Origin: Sphingomonas sp. Y57
GTDB lineage: Bacteria; Pseudomonadota; Alphaproteobacteria; Sphingomonadales; Sphingomonadaceae
Direction of reading: 5' to 3'
NCBI RefSeq assembly: GCF_001015195.1
Contig: NZ_LDES01000046.1
Coordinates: 62,001 to 126,000 of the forward strand
DNA length: 64,000 nucleotides
The position numbers were made by a program, and so were the translations under genes. Below, piece by piece: positions 17,438 through 27,496 of the stretch (position 1 is the first letter of the stretch; the number at the start of each line of letters is the position of its first letter). Under the pieces are notes generated by a model that was not told the DNA's origin, did not search any database, and saw only the letters and a list, made by a program, of their open reading frames with translations.

Positions 17438-18619
17438 CTATCCGATGTCGCCGCGCGGCTCTCGCGGCAGGCCGAGCGCGCGCTCGGCAATGATGTTGCG
17501 CTGGATCTGGTTGGTGCCGCCGTAGATCGTGTCCGCGCGGCTGTAGAGGAACAGGGTCGACAACTCGCCGAAGCCATAGCCGGGGCCTTCGCCGATCTCG
17601 CCGGCGATACCGAGCACGTCGATCGCCAGTTCACCGAGGCTGCGGCGCCAGCTCGCCCACTGGATCTTGTAGGTGAGCGCGGCGGCCTCGACGGCCCCGC
17701 CGCCTCCCCCGCTCAGCATGCGCAGCGCGCCGTAGCGCATCAGCCGCAGGCCGATCTCGGCCTTGGCGATGCGCTGCCGGATCAGCGGGTCGCGCGCCGC
17801 GCCGTTCGCCTTCGCGGCGCGGATCACCGCGTCGAGCTCGTTGCGGAAGCCCATCTGCTGGGCGAGCGTCGACACGCCCCGCTCGAAGCCGAGCAGCGCC
17901 ATCGCCACCTGCCAGCCCTGGCCGGGTTCGCCCAGGATGTTGGCGGCATCGGTACGCGCGCCGTCGAAGAAGGTCTCGTTGAACTCGGCGTCTCCGGTGA
18001 TCTGCCGGATCGGCCGCACGGTGACGCCGGGCTGGTCGATCTTCACGAGCAGGAAGCTCAGCCCCTTCGGGCCCTTCGACCCCGGCTCGGTGCGGGCGAC
18101 GACGAAGATCCAGTCGGAAAACTGCGCGAGGCTGGTCCAGACCTTCTGCCCCTCGATCACCCAATCCTCGCCCTCGCGCCAGGCGCGGGTGCGGACATTG
18201 GCGAGGTCGGAGCCGGCATTGGTCTCCGAATAGCCCTGGCACCAGAGCTGCTCGCCGCGCGCGATCGGCGGCAGCAGGCGGGCCTTCTGCTCGTCGCTGC
18301 CGAAAGCGAGGATGGTCGGCCCGGCGAGCTCGACGCCGATATGGTTGAGCCGGGACGGCGCGCCCGCGCGGGCATATTCCTCTGCGAAGATCACCTGCTC
18401 GGCGAGGGTCGCATTGCGGCCGCCATAGGCTTCGGGCCAGCCGATGCAGCCCCAGCGCGCTGCACCCAGCCGCCGTTCCCATTCGCGCCGCCGATCGGGC
18501 GCGGCGGTGAGGCTGGTGATGCCGCGCAGGTCGGCGAACGGACCCGACAGCTCGCCCTGCAACCAGGCCGCCGCCTCGGCGCGGAATGCCTCCTCCTCGG
18601 GAGAGAAACCAAGTTTCAT
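17438..18619 (-). CDS. Acyl-CoA dehydrogenase, FadE30-like
   Basis: 393 aa, full-length acyl-CoA dehydrogenase with N-terminal helical, middle beta and C-terminal helical domains. Flavin-region motifs WCQGYSE-x-NAGSDLAN and GQKVWTSLAQ are clear, and the C-terminus reads ADTIYGGTNQIQRNIIAER. The Glu used by medium-chain enzymes (Y-E-G-T) is Gly here, as in the CaiA-type subfamily, where the base lies elsewhere. Segments such as IGWPEAYGGR, LWCQGYSE and FERGVSTLAQQ recall mycobacterial FadE30, which dehydrogenates the propionyl side chain of HIP-CoA. It shares the base at 18619 (TGATG) with the preceding small acyl-CoA dehydrogenase gene, so the pair probably forms a heteromer. Confidence 0.9.
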   Translation of the reverse strand: MKLGFSPEEEAFRAEAAAWLQGELSGPFADLRGITSLTAAPDRRREWERRLGAARWGCIGWPEAYGGRNATLAEQVIFAEEYARAGAPSRLNHIGVELAGPTILAFGSDEQKARLLPPIARGEQLWCQGYSETNAGSDLANVRTRAWREGEDWVIEGQKVWTSLAQFSDWIFVVARTEPGSKGPKGLSFLLVKIDQPGVTVRPIRQITGDAEFNETFFDGARTDAANILGEPGQGWQVAMALLGFERGVSTLAQQMGFRNELDAVIRAAKANGAARDPLIRQRIAKAEIGLRLMRYGALRMLSGGGGGAVEAAALTYKIQWASWRRSLGELAIDVLGIAGEIGEGPGYGFGELSTLFLYSRADTIYGGTNQIQRNIIAERALGLPREPRGDIG

Positions 18620-19668
18620 CAGGCCGCCTCATCCAGGCCGACGAGCGCGGCGATGCGCTCGCGGTGCCATTCGGGCGTGCCGAGCAGGGTCGCGTCGGAC
18701 TGGGCCCGCTTGAAGAAGAGATGGGCGTCATGCTCCCAGGTGAAGCCGATGCCGCCATGGAGCTGGATCATGTTGCCCGCGCAGAAGCGATAGGTGTCGG
18801 CGGCCAGTGCCTTGGCCGCGTGCGCGGCGAGCAGCGCGTCGGGCGCCCCTTCGTCGGCGGCGCAGGCCGCCCAATAGACCGCCGAGCGGGTCTGCTCGAT
18901 CTCGACCATCATGTCGGCGAGGCGATGCTTGATCGCCTGGAAGCTGCCGATCGCGCGGCCGAACTGGACGCGCTCCCTGGCATAGGCGACGGTGCGGTCG
19001 AGGCAGGCCTGCGCGCCACCCAGCGCATCGGCCGCCAGCGCGATCCAACCCACCCGCATCGCCGCGTCGATCGCGGCCGGGCCGTCGGCGAGCAGCTCGA
19101 CCGCGGCGCCGTCCGCGTCGATGCGGGCATAGGGCCGGGTCTGGTCCATCGAGGTGCAAGGGGTCACGACAGCGGCATCGCGCGTCAGCAGCACCACGCC
19201 GCCCTCCGCCGCGATCACGAACAGGTCGGCGACCGCGCCGTGGGGAAGATGGTCGATCCGTCCGCGAAGCCTGCCGCCGTCGATCCGACCGCCCTCGCCA
19301 AAGCTGCCGACAGCCTCGCCCGAGGCGAGCTTCGGCAGCCAGCGCGAGCGCTGGTCGGCGGTCCCGCCCGCGACCAGCGCTCGCGCCGCGAGGGCGGTCG
19401 AAAGCAAGGGAAGTGCCGCGACCCGGTAGCCGGACGCTTCCGCGACGATCGCGGACTCGACCTGGCCGAGCCCGCTGCCGCCATATTCCTCCGGCAGGGC
19501 CAGGCCGACGAGACCCAGTTCCTGCGCGGCCGAATGCCACAGCTCGGCGTCATGGCCCTGCGCGCCTTCCATAGCCGCGCGCGTCCGCTCGCTCGTCGCC
19601 TGCCCGGCGAAGAAGGATCGAACGGTCTCGGCGATCATCGCCTGCTCGTCGGAGAAGCTGAACCGCAT
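18619..19668 (-). CDS. Acyl-CoA dehydrogenase, small-subunit type
   Basis: 349 aa. The N-terminus MRFSFSDEQAMIAETVRSFF and the C-terminal QLHGGIGFTWEHDAHLFFKR pattern identify the shorter partner class of alpha2beta2 acyl-CoA dehydrogenases (FadE27/29/32-like), in which middle-domain loops are degenerate. In studied steroid enzymes the two dissimilar subunits together make one FAD site per pair. It is translationally coupled to the FadE30-like gene downstream. The gap to the upstream SDR gene is only six bases. Substrate is inferred from context to be a CoA ester of a cyclic acid. Confidence 0.88.
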   Translation of the reverse strand: MRFSFSDEQAMIAETVRSFFAGQATSERTRAAMEGAQGHDAELWHSAAQELGLVGLALPEEYGGSGLGQVESAIVAEASGYRVAALPLLSTALAARALVAGGTADQRSRWLPKLASGEAVGSFGEGGRIDGGRLRGRIDHLPHGAVADLFVIAAEGGVVLLTRDAAVVTPCTSMDQTRPYARIDADGAAVELLADGPAAIDAAMRVGWIALAADALGGAQACLDRTVAYARERVQFGRAIGSFQAIKHRLADMMVEIEQTRSAVYWAACAADEGAPDALLAAHAAKALAADTYRFCAGNMIQLHGGIGFTWEHDAHLFFKRAQSDATLLGTPEWHRERIAALVGLDEAA

Positions 19669-19674
19669 GGCCGG

Positions 19675-20580
19675 TCAGCTTCCCCAAACCTTGCGCGGGG
19701 CCTTGCGCTGTGCCAGCAGGCCCGCGACGACAGGGCCGAGCTCAGCCGGGTTCCAGCGCGCCTGCTGCTCGATCGTCGGGCCGAGGTCCCAGCCATCCTC
19801 GATCGAGATGCGCCCGCCTTCCAGTTCGAAGACGCAACCGGTGACGTCGCGGGATTGGGCGGAGCCCAGCCACACCACGGTGGGCGCGATATTATCCGGA
19901 TCCTGTACGTCGAAGCCGCTCTCGACCTTGGCCATCTTCTCGGCGAAGGCGCCCTCGGTCATGCGGGTGCGCGCGGCAGGGGCGAGCGCGTTGGCGGTGA
20001 TGCCGTAGCGGCCCAGCTCGGCCGCCTGCACCAGCGTCAGCGCGGCGATGCCGCCCTTCGCGGTCGAATAGGCCGCCTGCGCCATCGATCCCTGGAGGCC
20101 GGCATTGCTGGTGGTGTTGATGATCCGTGCGTCGACGGGGTTGCCAGCCTTCTGCTGCGCGCGCCAATAGTCGACCGCGTGGCGGCTGACGCAGAAATGG
20201 CCGCGCAGATGGACATGCATCGTCGCGTCCCATTCCTCCAGCGTCGCCGAGACGAACATGCGGTCGCGGACGATGCCGGCATTGTTCACGACCACGTCGA
20301 GCCCGCCGAAGCTGTCGATCGCGGTGCGGACGATCCGGCCCGCCGCATCCCAATCGGTGATGTCGTCATAGCTGGCGACCGCCTGGCCGCCGGCGGCGCG
20401 GATCTCCTCGACCACCGCATCGGCAGCGGAGGTGTCCCGTCCCTCGCCGTGCAGGCTGGTGCCGATGTCGTTGACGACGACGTTCGCTCCTTCGCGCGCG
20501 AAGGCGAGCGCATAGGATTTGCCCAGCCCGCGCGCGGCGCCGGTGATGATGACGGTGCGGTCCTGACAGATGCCGGCCAT
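19675..20580 (-). CDS. SDR family oxidoreductase, Rv3548c-like
   Basis: 301 aa, longer than a classical SDR and of the type related to the dehydrogenase domain of MFE-2. The cofactor loop TGAARGLG, VVNDIG, NNAGIVRDRMF, Ser in NTTSNAG and catalytic YSTAK are all present. The spacing and the segments HLRGHF, DARIINTTSNAGLQGS, RYGITANALAPAARTRMT and RDVTG match, from memory, mycobacterial Rv3548c in the KstR2 (HIP degradation) regulon. It likely oxidises a beta-hydroxyacyl-CoA formed by the hydratases in the operon. It lies between the FadA6-like thiolase and the FadE30 pair. The 34 bases before the ATG contain GGAGAA. Confidence 0.88.
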   Translation of the reverse strand: MAGICQDRTVIITGAARGLGKSYALAFAREGANVVVNDIGTSLHGEGRDTSAADAVVEEIRAAGGQAVASYDDITDWDAAGRIVRTAIDSFGGLDVVVNNAGIVRDRMFVSATLEEWDATMHVHLRGHFCVSRHAVDYWRAQQKAGNPVDARIINTTSNAGLQGSMAQAAYSTAKGGIAALTLVQAAELGRYGITANALAPAARTRMTEGAFAEKMAKVESGFDVQDPDNIAPTVVWLGSAQSRDVTGCVFELEGGRISIEDGWDLGPTIEQQARWNPAELGPVVAGLLAQRKAPRKVWGS

Positions 20581-20614
20581 GGTCGAAATTCTCCTGTGGA
20601 TGTTTCCGCGTCGC

Positions 20615-21763
<1,149 letters not shown>

Positions 21764-21773
21764 GATGGTTTCC

Positions 21774-22787
21774 TCAAGCAAAGCTGTGCGCGGGGCCGAT
21801 CGGCAGCGCCCCGCCGATCACGGCCGCGTCGATGCGGGCAAGGTGGAAGGCCCGATCGCCCCAGGCGCCGGCAAGCGCCCAGGCGCGCTTCATCCAGAAG
21901 TGGAGATCGACCTCATAGGTGTAGCCCATCGCGCCATGGACCTGGATCGCCGTCTCCCCGACCGACCAGGCGAGGTCGGCGGCGGCGAGCTTGGCGTGGC
22001 TGACATGGACCGACGCGCTCGCCAGCCCCTGTTCGAGTGCGAGCGCGGCGCGCAGCAGCACCGGGCGCGCGAACTCGATCGCCACCGCCGCGCTGGCAAG
22101 GTGGTGCTTGACCGCCTGGAAGGAGCCGATCGGCTGGCCGAACTGGGTCCGCACCTTGGCATAGTCGGTCGCCTGGGCGAGCATCGCCTCGGCGAGGCCG
22201 ACGCCCTGCGCGGCGGCGAACAGCGCGGCATGGTCGAGCAGCATGCCGGAGGCGCCGATATCGCTGCCCTTCGCGGCGACCGGCGCCTGAAGGCGGCGGA
22301 GCGGGTCGACGCTGTCGAGCGCCTCGCCCCGCGCCGGAGCGTCATCGAGCAGCAGGCGGCCGTCGCGGTCGGCGACCAGGTGGGTGGCGCCGTCGAGATC
22401 GGCGACCCAGCCGTTGACCGGATGCTGGAGCGCGACCTGCGCGTCGCCAGTGGCGATCGCGCCGAGCAGTGCCTCCTGCCCACCCGCCGCGACCAGCAGC
22501 GGGACCGCGACGAAGGCGCCGTCAACCAGAGGCTCGGCCACCGCCGCCCGGCCCAGTTCGACCGCGATCAGCGCCGCGTCGACCAGCGAAAGGCCGAGCC
22601 CGCCCTGCGCCTCGGGCACCAGCAGGCCGCGCAGGCCCATCTCCGTCAGGCCCTGGCGCAGCTCGTCGGAGCGCGCCGAGCCGTCGGCGTCCAGCGCGCG
22701 CAGCCGCTCGACGCAGTGGACGCCGGCCAGATAGTCGCGGACGCTGCCGACCAGCGCGGCACGGTCCTCGGTAATGCGGAAATCCAT
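21774..22787 (-). CDS. Acyl-CoA dehydrogenase, small-subunit type (FadE32/33-like)
   Basis: 337 aa from the ATG at 22787 (MDFRITEDRAALV); longer frames overlap the next acyl-CoA dehydrogenase and are shadows. The C-terminal QVHGAMGYTYEVDLHFWMKR pattern and a compact middle domain mark it as the small partner of a heteromeric acyl-CoA dehydrogenase. It follows the FadE31-like gene with a four-base gap, mirroring the fadE31-fadE32 order of the mycobacterial KstR2 regulon. The likely substrate is a CoA thioester of an opened-ring acid. A stretch of Ala/Asp-rich sequence in the middle domain suggests divergence of the FAD loops. Confidence 0.87.
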   Translation of the reverse strand: MDFRITEDRAALVGSVRDYLAGVHCVERLRALDADGSARSDELRQGLTEMGLRGLLVPEAQGGLGLSLVDAALIAVELGRAAVAEPLVDGAFVAVPLLVAAGGQEALLGAIATGDAQVALQHPVNGWVADLDGATHLVADRDGRLLLDDAPARGEALDSVDPLRRLQAPVAAKGSDIGASGMLLDHAALFAAAQGVGLAEAMLAQATDYAKVRTQFGQPIGSFQAVKHHLASAAVAIEFARPVLLRAALALEQGLASASVHVSHAKLAAADLAWSVGETAIQVHGAMGYTYEVDLHFWMKRAWALAGAWGDRAFHLARIDAAVIGGALPIGPAHSFA

Positions 22788-22791
22788 GCGA

Positions 22792-23943
22792 TTATCTCGG
22801 CAGGCCGAGCAGCCGCTCGGCGATGATGTTTCGCTGGATCTCGTTCGATCCGGCATAGATCGGCCCGGCGAGCGAGAAGATATAGCCTTCGAGCCAGTCA
22901 TTGGCGCGGTCGCCCGCGAGCTGGCGAAGCTCGGCGGTGGCGCCGAGCAATTGCATAGCGGTGCGGTGCATCGCCCGGTCGAGCTCGGACCAGAAAATCT
23001 TGTTGAGGCTCGCCTCGGCGCCGATATGGCCGCCCGCCATGATTTTCGAGGCAACGGCATAAGTGTTGTAGGCATAGGCCTGCGCACCCATCCAGGCGGT
23101 GAGCACCTGCTCACGCGCAGCGGGCGAGGCGCGGTCCTGATGCTCGCGGAACAGCGCGACCAGCCGCGCCGCCGCCGCCTGGAAACGCGCCGGGCTGCGC
23201 AACATCAGCCCGCGCTCGAAGCCGGCGGTGGCCATCGCCACGTTCCAGCCCTCGCCCTCGGCCGCTATGCGGTTCTCGACCGGCACGCGCACCTCGTCGA
23301 AGAACAGCTCGGCGAAGCCGGGATCGCCGTGGAACTGGCGGATAGGACGGCGGGTGATGCCGGGCGTGTTCAGGTCGAACAGGATGAAGCTAAGCCCCTT
23401 GTGGCGCTTCGATTCCGGATCGGTGCGGAACAGGCCGAAGCCCCAGTCGGCGAAGCTGGCGCGCGAGGACCAGGTCTTCTGTCCGCTGATCACATAATGG
23501 TCGCCGTCGCGCACGGCGCGGGTCTTGATCGCGGCCATGTCCGACCCGGCATTGGGCTCCGACCAGGCCTGCGCCCAGATCACCTCGCCCTTCGCCATCG
23601 GCGTCAGGAAGCGGGCCTTCTGTTCGTCGGTGCCATATTCCATGATCGTCGGGCCGAGCAGGAAGATGCCGTTCTGGTTGACCCGGAGCGGCGCCTGCGC
23701 GCGATAATATTCCTCCTCGAAGATCAGCCACTGGATCAGGTCGAGCCCGCGCCCGCCATAGGCTTCCGGCCAGGTGACCATGCCCCAATTGCCCTCGGCC
23801 AGCCGGCGCTCCCAGGCGACGTGCTGGTGATAGCCCTCCTCGCGCTCGAGCGTGACGAGCGGGCGGGCGGGGACGTTCGCCGCCATCCAGTGGCGCACTT
23901 CGGCCCGGAAAGCCTGTTGTTCGGCAGTGTAGGCGAGCTCCAT
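22792..23943 (-). CDS. Acyl-CoA dehydrogenase, FadE31-like
   Basis: 383 aa from the ATG at 23943. Motifs WAQAWSEPNAGSDMAAIK and GQKTWSSRA lie in the flavin-binding middle domain, and the C-terminus reads IYAGSNEIQRNIIAER. Segments EEGYHQHV, VTWPEAYGGR, FEEEYYRA and ERGLMLRSPARF resemble mycobacterial FadE31 from memory. The first base of the start codon overlaps the stop of the EchA20-like gene (TGATG), so these two are coupled. It probably acts with the small subunit encoded next. As in its paralogues here, the medium-chain catalytic Glu position is not Glu. Confidence 0.9.
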   Translation of the reverse strand: MELAYTAEQQAFRAEVRHWMAANVPARPLVTLEREEGYHQHVAWERRLAEGNWGMVTWPEAYGGRGLDLIQWLIFEEEYYRAQAPLRVNQNGIFLLGPTIMEYGTDEQKARFLTPMAKGEVIWAQAWSEPNAGSDMAAIKTRAVRDGDHYVISGQKTWSSRASFADWGFGLFRTDPESKRHKGLSFILFDLNTPGITRRPIRQFHGDPGFAELFFDEVRVPVENRIAAEGEGWNVAMATAGFERGLMLRSPARFQAAAARLVALFREHQDRASPAAREQVLTAWMGAQAYAYNTYAVASKIMAGGHIGAEASLNKIFWSELDRAMHRTAMQLLGATAELRQLAGDRANDWLEGYIFSLAGPIYAGSNEIQRNIIAERLLGLPR

Positions 23944-24692
23944 CAGAATTTCGCCGCCTCGCCGGTCTGGACGAAGGCGTCGCGCGACGTCTGGCTGTCC
24001 TCGTGCATGTACATCTCGAAGGTGAAGCCCTGTTCGAAGCGATAGTCGCGGTCGACGTCGCGCGGCTCGATGCCGTTCAGCGCCTGCTTGGCGATGGTCA
24101 GCGCCTTGCGGCTCTTGGCGGCGACCACGGCGCAGAAGGCGCGCGCCTCCTCGACCAGCCGGTCGGCGGGCACCACCGCCTCGACCCCGCCCAGCCGGTG
24201 CGCCTCGGCCGCCGGGATGCGGCCGCCGGTGAAGAAGGCCGCGCGCACCTTGTGGAGCGGCAGCATCCGCGACAGGTGGCTGGCACCGCCCATCGCGCCG
24301 CGATCGATCTCCGGCAGCGAGAAATAGGCATTGTCGGCGGCGAAGATCGTGTCGGACGCGCCGCACACGCCGATGCCGCCGCCGATCACGAAATTGTGGA
24401 CCGCGGTGACAACCGGCACCTCGCAGTCGCGGATCGCCTTGAAGGTCAGGTAGTTGCCGCGGTTGAGCAGCGCGATCCGCTCGGGGTGCGCCTGCATCTC
24501 CTTGATGTCGACGCCGCCGCAGAAGCCGCGCCCCTCGGCGCGGATCAGCACGACATGGACCGACGGGTCGCTGCCGACCTTCTGGACGATCCCCGGAATC
24601 TCGTTCCAGGTCGCGCTGTCGAAGGCGTTGACCGGCGGGTGATCGAAGATGATCTCCCCGATGCGGTCGCGGATTTCTGTACGGATCGGCAT
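23943..24692 (-). CDS. Enoyl-CoA hydratase/isomerase family protein, EchA20-like ring hydrolase
   Basis: 249 aa from the ATG at 24692. Crotonase fold: oxyanion-hole segments RGFCGGVDIKEM (55-66) and GGGIGVCG (104-111), then LPEIDRGAMGG (126-136). The usual hydratase Glu pair is not evident. The opening DHPPVNAF, the RAEGRGF-x-x-GVDIKEMQ segment and the C-terminal YRFEQGFTFEM strongly recall mycobacterial EchA20 (Rv3550), a crotonase that hydrolytically opens steroid ring D rather than hydrating a double bond. If this holds, this gene carries out a C-C cleavage in the pathway. It sits next to the IpdC-like gene, as expected for consecutive steps. Confidence 0.85.
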   Translation of the reverse strand: MPIRTEIRDRIGEIIFDHPPVNAFDSATWNEIPGIVQKVGSDPSVHVVLIRAEGRGFCGGVDIKEMQAHPERIALLNRGNYLTFKAIRDCEVPVVTAVHNFVIGGGIGVCGASDTIFAADNAYFSLPEIDRGAMGGASHLSRMLPLHKVRAAFFTGGRIPAAEAHRLGGVEAVVPADRLVEEARAFCAVVAAKSRKALTIAKQALNGIEPRDVDRDYRFEQGFTFEMYMHEDSQTSRDAFVQTGEAAKF

Positions 24693-24702
24693 CCTCTTCT
24701 CC

Positions 24703-25767
24703 TCAGCCGCCGGCGAGCGCCTTGAGGCGCGCGCGCGCCTCGGCCTCGATCCGGTCGAGCAATTCGGCACAGCTCGGCAATGCGTCGATGCGGCCGGCGA
24801 CGAGGCCGGTCGCAAGCAATCCATGGTCGACATCGCCGTCGACCACCGCCTTCTGGATCAGCGTCGGCGCGGCGGCGGCCATCATCGCCCCGACCAGCCC
24901 GCCGTCGCCATGCGACGCCATGCCGCGCGCAGCGGACAGCAGCTCGCCGATCGACGCACCGGTGCGGCGCTTCATCGCCAGCCCGCCCTCGATCGCGCGC
25001 ATCCACAGGCCGATCCGTCCCGACCGCTCGATGCGGTCGAGCAGCGGCGTGCGCACCATCCGCTGCGGCATGCCGTCGACCTTGCGGCTGACGACGATGT
25101 CGTCGGTGCCGGCCTTCAGGTAGATCGCCTTGGCGGCGTCGGGCACGGGGCTTTCACGGGTCAGCAGGAAACGGGTGCCCATCGCGATCCCGGCCGCGCC
25201 ATAGGCGAGCGCCGCCGCAAGGCCGCGTCCGTCGCCGAAGCCACCCGCCGCGACCACGGGTACCTGCACGGCATCAAGCACCTGCGGCAGCAGCACCGTC
25301 GTCGCGACCGATCCGGTATGGCCGCCGCCCTCGCCGCCCTGCACCGTGATCATGTCGCAGCCGAGCTGGACCATCTTCTGCGCATGCTTCACTGCGCCGA
25401 CCGTCGGCATGCAGACGATGCCGGCATCCCGGAAGCGGGCGATCATCTTCGCATCGGGCCCGCGTCCGAAGCTGACGGCGCGGACCTGATCGGCATGGGC
25501 GATGATCGTCTCGACGATCGCCGCCGCGCCCGGCTGGAACATGTGGAAGTTGACGCCGAACGGCCGGGACGTGCGCCGCCGCACGTCGGCGATCTGCGCC
25601 GCCGCCTCTTCGGGGGTCATCACCGCCGCGCCGAGGAAACCGAACGCCCCCGCTTCGCACGAGGCCGCGACCAGCGGCGGCTCGGCCACCCAGCCCATCG
25701 CCGTCTGGACGACGGGCAGGCGGCAGCCGAGCTTCCCGGTCAGCGCGGTCTGGAGCGGATCGCCCAT
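24703..25767 (-). CDS. Nitronate monooxygenase family flavoprotein, IpdC-like
   Basis: 354 aa, FMN-binding TIM barrel of the nitronate monooxygenase/2-nitropropane dioxygenase family. VQTAMGWVAEP (20-30) opens the barrel and VQGGEGGGHTG (142-152) includes the conserved His150; AAGGFGDGRGLAAAL binds the FMN phosphate. The long C-terminal lid, with KVDGMPQRMVRTPL and LATGLVAGRIDALPSC, resembles mycobacterial IpdC (Rv3553) from memory, an enzyme of the HIP pathway acting before ring D opening, and does not resemble nitroalkane-specific members. It lies between the Ltp-like gene (one-base gap) and the EchA20-like gene. Reduction or isomerisation of an unsaturated CoA ester is more likely than nitronate oxidation. 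Confidence 0.86.
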   Translation of the reverse strand: MGDPLQTALTGKLGCRLPVVQTAMGWVAEPPLVAASCEAGAFGFLGAAVMTPEEAAAQIADVRRRTSRPFGVNFHMFQPGAAAIVETIIAHADQVRAVSFGRGPDAKMIARFRDAGIVCMPTVGAVKHAQKMVQLGCDMITVQGGEGGGHTGSVATTVLLPQVLDAVQVPVVAAGGFGDGRGLAAALAYGAAGIAMGTRFLLTRESPVPDAAKAIYLKAGTDDIVVSRKVDGMPQRMVRTPLLDRIERSGRIGLWMRAIEGGLAMKRRTGASIGELLSAARGMASHGDGGLVGAMMAAAAPTLIQKAVVDGDVDHGLLATGLVAGRIDALPSCAELLDRIEAEARARLKALAGG

Positions 25768-25768
25768 C

Positions 25769-26950
25769 TCAGCGCTTCACGATCACCGAAGATCCATGGC
25801 CGAACAGCCCCTGATTGGCCGTGATGCCGACCTTCGCGCCCTCGACCTGGCGGTCGCCACTCTGGCCGCGCAGCTGCCAGGCAAGCTCGCAAACCTGCGC
25901 CAACGCCTGGGCGGGGACCGCCTCTCCGAAGCAGGCGAGGCCGCCCGAAGGGTTGATGGGGATGCGCCCGCCGATCCGGGTCGCGCCGTCGCGCAGCAGC
26001 CCGGCCGCCTCGCCGCGGCCGCACAGCCGCAGGTCCTCGATCCAGTCGAGTTCGAGCGCGGTCGACAGGTCGTAAACCTCCGCGACGTCGATATCCTCGG
26101 GCCCGACCCCCGCCTCTTCATAAGCCTTGGCGGGCAGCGCGGCGCGAAAGCTCTTGGCGGGCACCGCAACCGCGCTGTCGGTGGCGAGATCGGGCATCTC
26201 GATGATCGCCGAAGCGAAGGTCGGCGTCACCGTCGAGATCGCGGCGATACGAGGCGCATCGCCCTTGCCCATCCGTTTCGCATAATCGAGGCTCGATACG
26301 ATCAGGGCCGCCCCGCCGTCCGACGTTGCGCAGACATCCATCAGGCGTAGCGGATCGGCGACCATCGCGGAGGCCGCGACGTCCTCCATCGTGAACTTCT
26401 TGCGATAGCGCGCGCGCGGATTGGTGAAGCCATGCTCGGCATTCTTCACCTTCACCCGGGCGAAATCCTCCGGCGTGTCGCCATAGACCTCCATCCGGCG
26501 CCGCGCGTAGAGCGCGAAATAGGTCGGGTTGGTGATGCCGATGCGGAAGCGCAGCCAGTCGGGATCATCGGGCCGCTCGCCCTTGGCGGGGGCAAGGAAG
26601 CCCTTGGGCGTGGTATCCGCGCCGACGACCAGCGCGACGTCCGCCTGTCCCGCGAGAATCTTGGCACGCGCGGCGGCAAGCGCCTGCGAGCCGGAGGCGC
26701 AGGCGGCGTAGCTGGTGTTGACCTCGGCACCCTGCCAGCCCAGCGCCTGGGCGAAGGTCGCGCCCGCGACATAGCCCGGATAGCCGCAGCGCATCGTCGC
26801 ACCACCCGACACGAAGCCTATGTCGCGCCAGGGAACGCCAGAGTCGGCCAGCGCCTCGCGCGCGGCCGCGACGCCATATTCGACGAAGTTGCGGCCCCAT
26901 TTGCCCCAGGGGTGCATGCCGACGCCGAGGATCGCGATCTCGCCGCTCAT
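25769..26950 (-). CDS. Thiolase-fold lipid-transfer protein (Ltp2-like), probable DUF35-dependent aldolase
   Basis: 393 aa from the ATG at 26950. It has a thiolase fold (VSGGATMRCGYPGY, AACASGSQALAAA with Cys84), but the other thiolase residues are lost. The GHP-x-GATG motif reads NPSGGLACFGEAVPAQ, with Glu343 where His is expected, and the C-terminal Cys-Gly motif reads NQGLFGHGSS. Such proteins pair with a DUF35 protein and, in actinobacterial steroid side-chain degradation, Ltp2 performs retro-aldol cleavage of a hydroxyacyl-CoA. The DUF35 gene directly upstream overlaps by four bases, supporting a complex. A retro-aldol or retro-Claisen C-C cleavage is inferred. A conventional thiolase role looks unlikely. 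Confidence 0.83.
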   Translation of the reverse strand: MSGEIAILGVGMHPWGKWGRNFVEYGVAAAREALADSGVPWRDIGFVSGGATMRCGYPGYVAGATFAQALGWQGAEVNTSYAACASGSQALAAARAKILAGQADVALVVGADTTPKGFLAPAKGERPDDPDWLRFRIGITNPTYFALYARRRMEVYGDTPEDFARVKVKNAEHGFTNPRARYRKKFTMEDVAASAMVADPLRLMDVCATSDGGAALIVSSLDYAKRMGKGDAPRIAAISTVTPTFASAIIEMPDLATDSAVAVPAKSFRAALPAKAYEEAGVGPEDIDVAEVYDLSTALELDWIEDLRLCGRGEAAGLLRDGATRIGGRIPINPSGGLACFGEAVPAQALAQVCELAWQLRGQSGDRQVEGAKVGITANQGLFGHGSSVIVKR

Positions 26951-27396
26951 TGCACGCCTCCCCCGACCGGGCGCCATTTCCAGGTCGCCTTCACTCCCGC
27001 CTCGCCGCTGTCGAGCAGGGTGCCGGGCACCAGTTCCATTTCCATGCCCGCGCGCAGGTCCTTGACGCCGACGCCGTCCACGACCTGCCCGAGCACGATC
27101 ATCTTTTCGCGCTCGAGTTCGACCGCCGCGATCGCGTAGGGAAGGAAGGGGTCGGCCGCGACATAGGGCGCTGGCGGCGTGTAGCAGGCGTCCGTGAACG
27201 ACCAGAGCTTGCCAGTGCGCGACAGCCGGACCGATTCGAAGCCATCGCTCGCGCAATCGGGATTGCGGCAGAAAGTCTCCAGCTTCGGAAAATAATAGGT
27301 GCCGCACGCGGTACAGCGCGAGCCCAGCAGGGCCAGCCCGTCATCCCCCATCGCGAACAGGCCGTCCACGACGGGAACCATGCCCTGCTTGTCCAA
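26947..27396 (-). CDS. DUF35 zinc-ribbon/OB-fold protein, partner of Ltp-like protein
   Basis: 149 aa from a TTG start at 27396, preceded by GGGAGAGG with three to six bases of spacing; an internal ATG at 27381 is the alternative. Four cysteines, C28 and C31 (CTAC) and C43 and C48 (CRNPDC), make an intact rubredoxin-like zinc ribbon, followed by an OB fold. DUF35 proteins bind acyl-CoA and are obligate partners of Ltp-type thiolase-fold enzymes, so it probably forms a complex with the next gene product (ATGA overlap). It is the first gene of the 16-gene operon and faces the SDR gene at 27672 across a 275-base intergenic region. Confidence 0.87.
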   Translation of the reverse strand: MDKQGMVPVVDGLFAMGDDGLALLGSRCTACGTYYFPKLETFCRNPDCASDGFESVRLSRTGKLWSFTDACYTPPAPYVAADPFLPYAIAAVELEREKMIVLGQVVDGVGVKDLRAGMEMELVPGTLLDSGEAGVKATWKWRPVGGGVQ

Positions 27397-27496
27397 ACGC
27401 CCTCTCCCAGCATCCTCGATCGGCTAAAGCCTATGCAGGGCCACAATCGCCGCCCATCACCATTTGGAGGGGGAGGACTCTTTCGTTTCCATCTCC

